From positions 1 through 64,000 of the forward strand of contig NZ_SRPE01000005.1 of NCBI RefSeq assembly GCF_004785645.1: 64,000 bases of DNA, in the 5' to 3' direction. Position 1 is the first letter of the stretch. The number at the start of each line of letters is the position of its first letter. This DNA is from Empedobacter tilapiae (GTDB taxonomy: Bacteria > Bacteroidota > Bacteroidia > Flavobacteriales > Weeksellaceae). Shown here one piece after another: positions 62,782-64,000 of the stretch. The notes under the pieces are model-generated. The model was not told the origin of the DNA and searched no databases. It worked only from the letters and a program-made list of their open reading frames with translations. The position numbers were made by a program, and so were the translations under genes.

Positions 62782-64000
62782 ATGAATTTATTTTTTAGTC
62801 GGTTTCTTAGTTTTGTATTCTTTGCTTTTTCATTCTTGATTGTTAAAGCAAATGATAAAAACATGTCTTTAGATAGCTATTTATCCAATTACAATTCAAC
62901 TTTATACAACAATCCAGCAGAAGTTATTTCAAATGCAGAATTTTTAATTCGAAGTGCTGATAACAAAAAAAAAATTGCAGAAGCATATTTATTATTAGCT
63001 TTTGCAAATTTCTATGCAGGGAAAAATGATATTGCATTAGAAAATGTTGCAATTGCAAATACTGAAGCTTTAAATTCTTCAGATGATTATTTAATTGACA
63101 TTTCTGAATTTTTGCTACAACGAATTTATCAACGATACAATTTATACGATTTTTCAGAACAATATATAGCAAAAAATCATTCAGATTATGGAATAACAAT
63201 AAAATCTACTCAATATTTTAATCAAGGTAATTTTGAAAAATGTATTTCAACTCTTTTACAAAAAAGCAAATTAACCGTAGAGGATAATTTAACTTTATCT
63301 AAAGCTTATTTAAAACAGCATCAATATCAAAAAGCATTTAATTTATTACAATCTCTTGAAAAAGATTCTTCATTTGGAATATATTTTAAAACACGCATTG
63401 AACTTTTTTTAGGTGAATATTATTTTGATATACGCGACACTAATAATGCAGTTAATCATTATAAAAATGCTTTAGAATTTGCTAAAAAAATAAATAATCC
63501 TTATCTAATAGCTGATGCGTATTATAATCTAGGTAGTTTGTATTTGGGAAAACATTCTATTGATGAATTTAATATTTATCGTGAAAAATATGACTCAATT
63601 TTATCTAAAAATATATTAATCAATCAAAAAATAAACAACGAAGTTTTTCATCATCAATTAAAAGTAATTCAATTAAATCAAGAAAAAGATGAAAATTTAT
63701 ATAAGACAATCATTATAATCTCTATTACGTCTTTCTTATTACTTTTGTCGATTTATATTTTTATTCTCAACAAAAAGAAAGAAAAATTAACACTTATTTC
63801 TACTATTGTAAAAACTATACAAGATTCTAGAAATGAAAATATAATTGAGGAAAATGAAAACATCGTTAAATCTCTACAAAAAACAGATTTATTATCAAAA
63901 GATAAAGAATATGCTATTTTGCAAAAATTAGATTCATTTGAAAAAACGAATAAATTCTTATTTAAAAATGTTTCTTTAGGTTTAATTGCTTCTCAATTGG
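62782..64000 (+). CDS. TPR/membrane/AraC-type regulator, truncated by window edge
   Basis: At least 406 codons, open at the right end. The start MNLFFSRFLSFVFFAFSF gives a signal peptide. Tetratricopeptide-like helical repeats span about residues 35-280 (AYLLLAFANFYAGKNDIA, NAVNHYKNALEFAKKI, IADAYYNLGSLYLGK). A membrane helix (IIIISITSFLLLLSIYIFIL) near residue 310 follows. The cytoplasmic end contains KYAILQ-like and NVSLGLIASQL, the usual start of a C-terminal AraC-type helix-turn-helix domain. Such proteins are membrane-bound one-component regulators in Bacteroidota. The stop codon and DNA-binding domain are outside the window. A -7 box TATTTTTG lies at 62767-62774. Confidence 0.82.
   Translation, partial: MNLFFSRFLSFVFFAFSFLIVKANDKNMSLDSYLSNYNSTLYNNPAEVISNAEFLIRSADNKKKIAEAYLLLAFANFYAGKNDIALENVAIANTEALNSSDDYLIDISEFLLQRIYQRYNLYDFSEQYIAKNHSDYGITIKSTQYFNQGNFEKCISTLLQKSKLTVEDNLTLSKAYLKQHQYQKAFNLLQSLEKDSSFGIYFKTRIELFLGEYYFDIRDTNNAVNHYKNALEFAKKINNPYLIADAYYNLGSLYLGKHSIDEFNIYREKYDSILSKNILINQKINNEVFHHQLKVIQLNQEKDENLYKTIIIISITSFLLLLSIYIFILNKKKEKLTLISTIVKTIQDSRNENIIEENENIVKSLQKTDLLSKDKEYAILQKLDSFEKTNKFLFKNVSLGLIASQL

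Overview
The window reads as chromosome from a low-GC member of the Flavobacteriia, most likely family Weeksellaceae (an Empedobacter-like genome is my guess from general resemblance; no database was searched). Supporting signs are gliding-type ABC transporter genes (gldF, gldG), a type IX secretion sorting domain, DUF4295/DUF4834/DUF4199/DUF6263 family proteins, almost no Shine-Dalgarno sequences, and promoters of the Bacteroidota type (TTTG, about 19 bases, TANNTTTG) instead of sigma-70 boxes. Almost everything is vertically inherited housekeeping sequence. I see no prophage, insertion sequence, CRISPR array, tRNA or rRNA gene.

Layout. 1-593: non-coding, with an outward promoter reading off the left edge. 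594-4772 (minus): a YihY/BrkB membrane protein, then cdd-pdhA-pdhC (cytidine deaminase, pyruvate dehydrogenase E1 alpha and E2). 4880-6406 (plus): comM-like AAA ATPase. 6559-9456 (minus): a large exported VIT/DUF2135 protein. 9576-11890: a small secreted orphan, phoH, and a SAM hydroxide adenosyltransferase. 11931-14878 (plus): hemJ-gldF-gldG. 15051-16525: divergent ferredoxin and acyl-CoA reductase. 16820-18910: outer-membrane beta-barrel receptor. 19538-21219 (minus): rpmB-rpmG-DUF4295-ftsY. 21302-24746 (minus): lnt and an M1 aminopeptidase. 24808-25977 (plus): a zincin-like/CsaA fusion and an orphan. 26195-28096: dnaK. 28150-31986: a T9SS cargo protein, a small lipoprotein and the malic enzyme maeB. 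32322-37586 (minus): DUF6263 lipoprotein, DUF4834, YfhO-type membrane protein and a glycosyltransferase in one operon. 37815-55252 (minus): the str-S10-spc-alpha ribosomal supercluster from rpsL to rplQ, with fusA, secY, infA and rpoA. 55649-58634 (plus): a DUF47/PhoU-like gene and two tandem PiT phosphate transporters. 58704-62685 (minus): phosphohexomutase, DUF2807 lipoprotein, family 2 glycosyltransferase and DUF4199 protein. 62782-64000 (plus): the start of a TPR/membrane/AraC-type regulator cut by the window edge.

Functional themes are translation and protein export (ribosomal proteins, EF-G, IF-1, SecY, FtsY, RNA polymerase alpha), central carbon flow (pyruvate dehydrogenase, malic enzyme, hexose-phosphate mutase), envelope biogenesis (Lnt, YfhO, glycosyltransferases, GldFG, T9SS cargo) and phosphate uptake. 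The ribosomal supercluster is broken into three transcription units by two intergenic spacers, each holding a terminator followed by a near-consensus promoter.

The least ordinary items are: a nearly perfect 32-bp-arm palindrome between convergent pit and mutase genes; a single ORF joining an HExxH-type domain to a complete CsaA tRNA-binding domain; a sigma-54-like element with repeated TGACA boxes upstream of dnaK; two structured intergenic elements (near 14.9 kb and 16.7 kb) that look like members of dispersed families; and three genes whose -7 box lies exactly four bases before the ATG. I found no clear undescribed multi-gene system.
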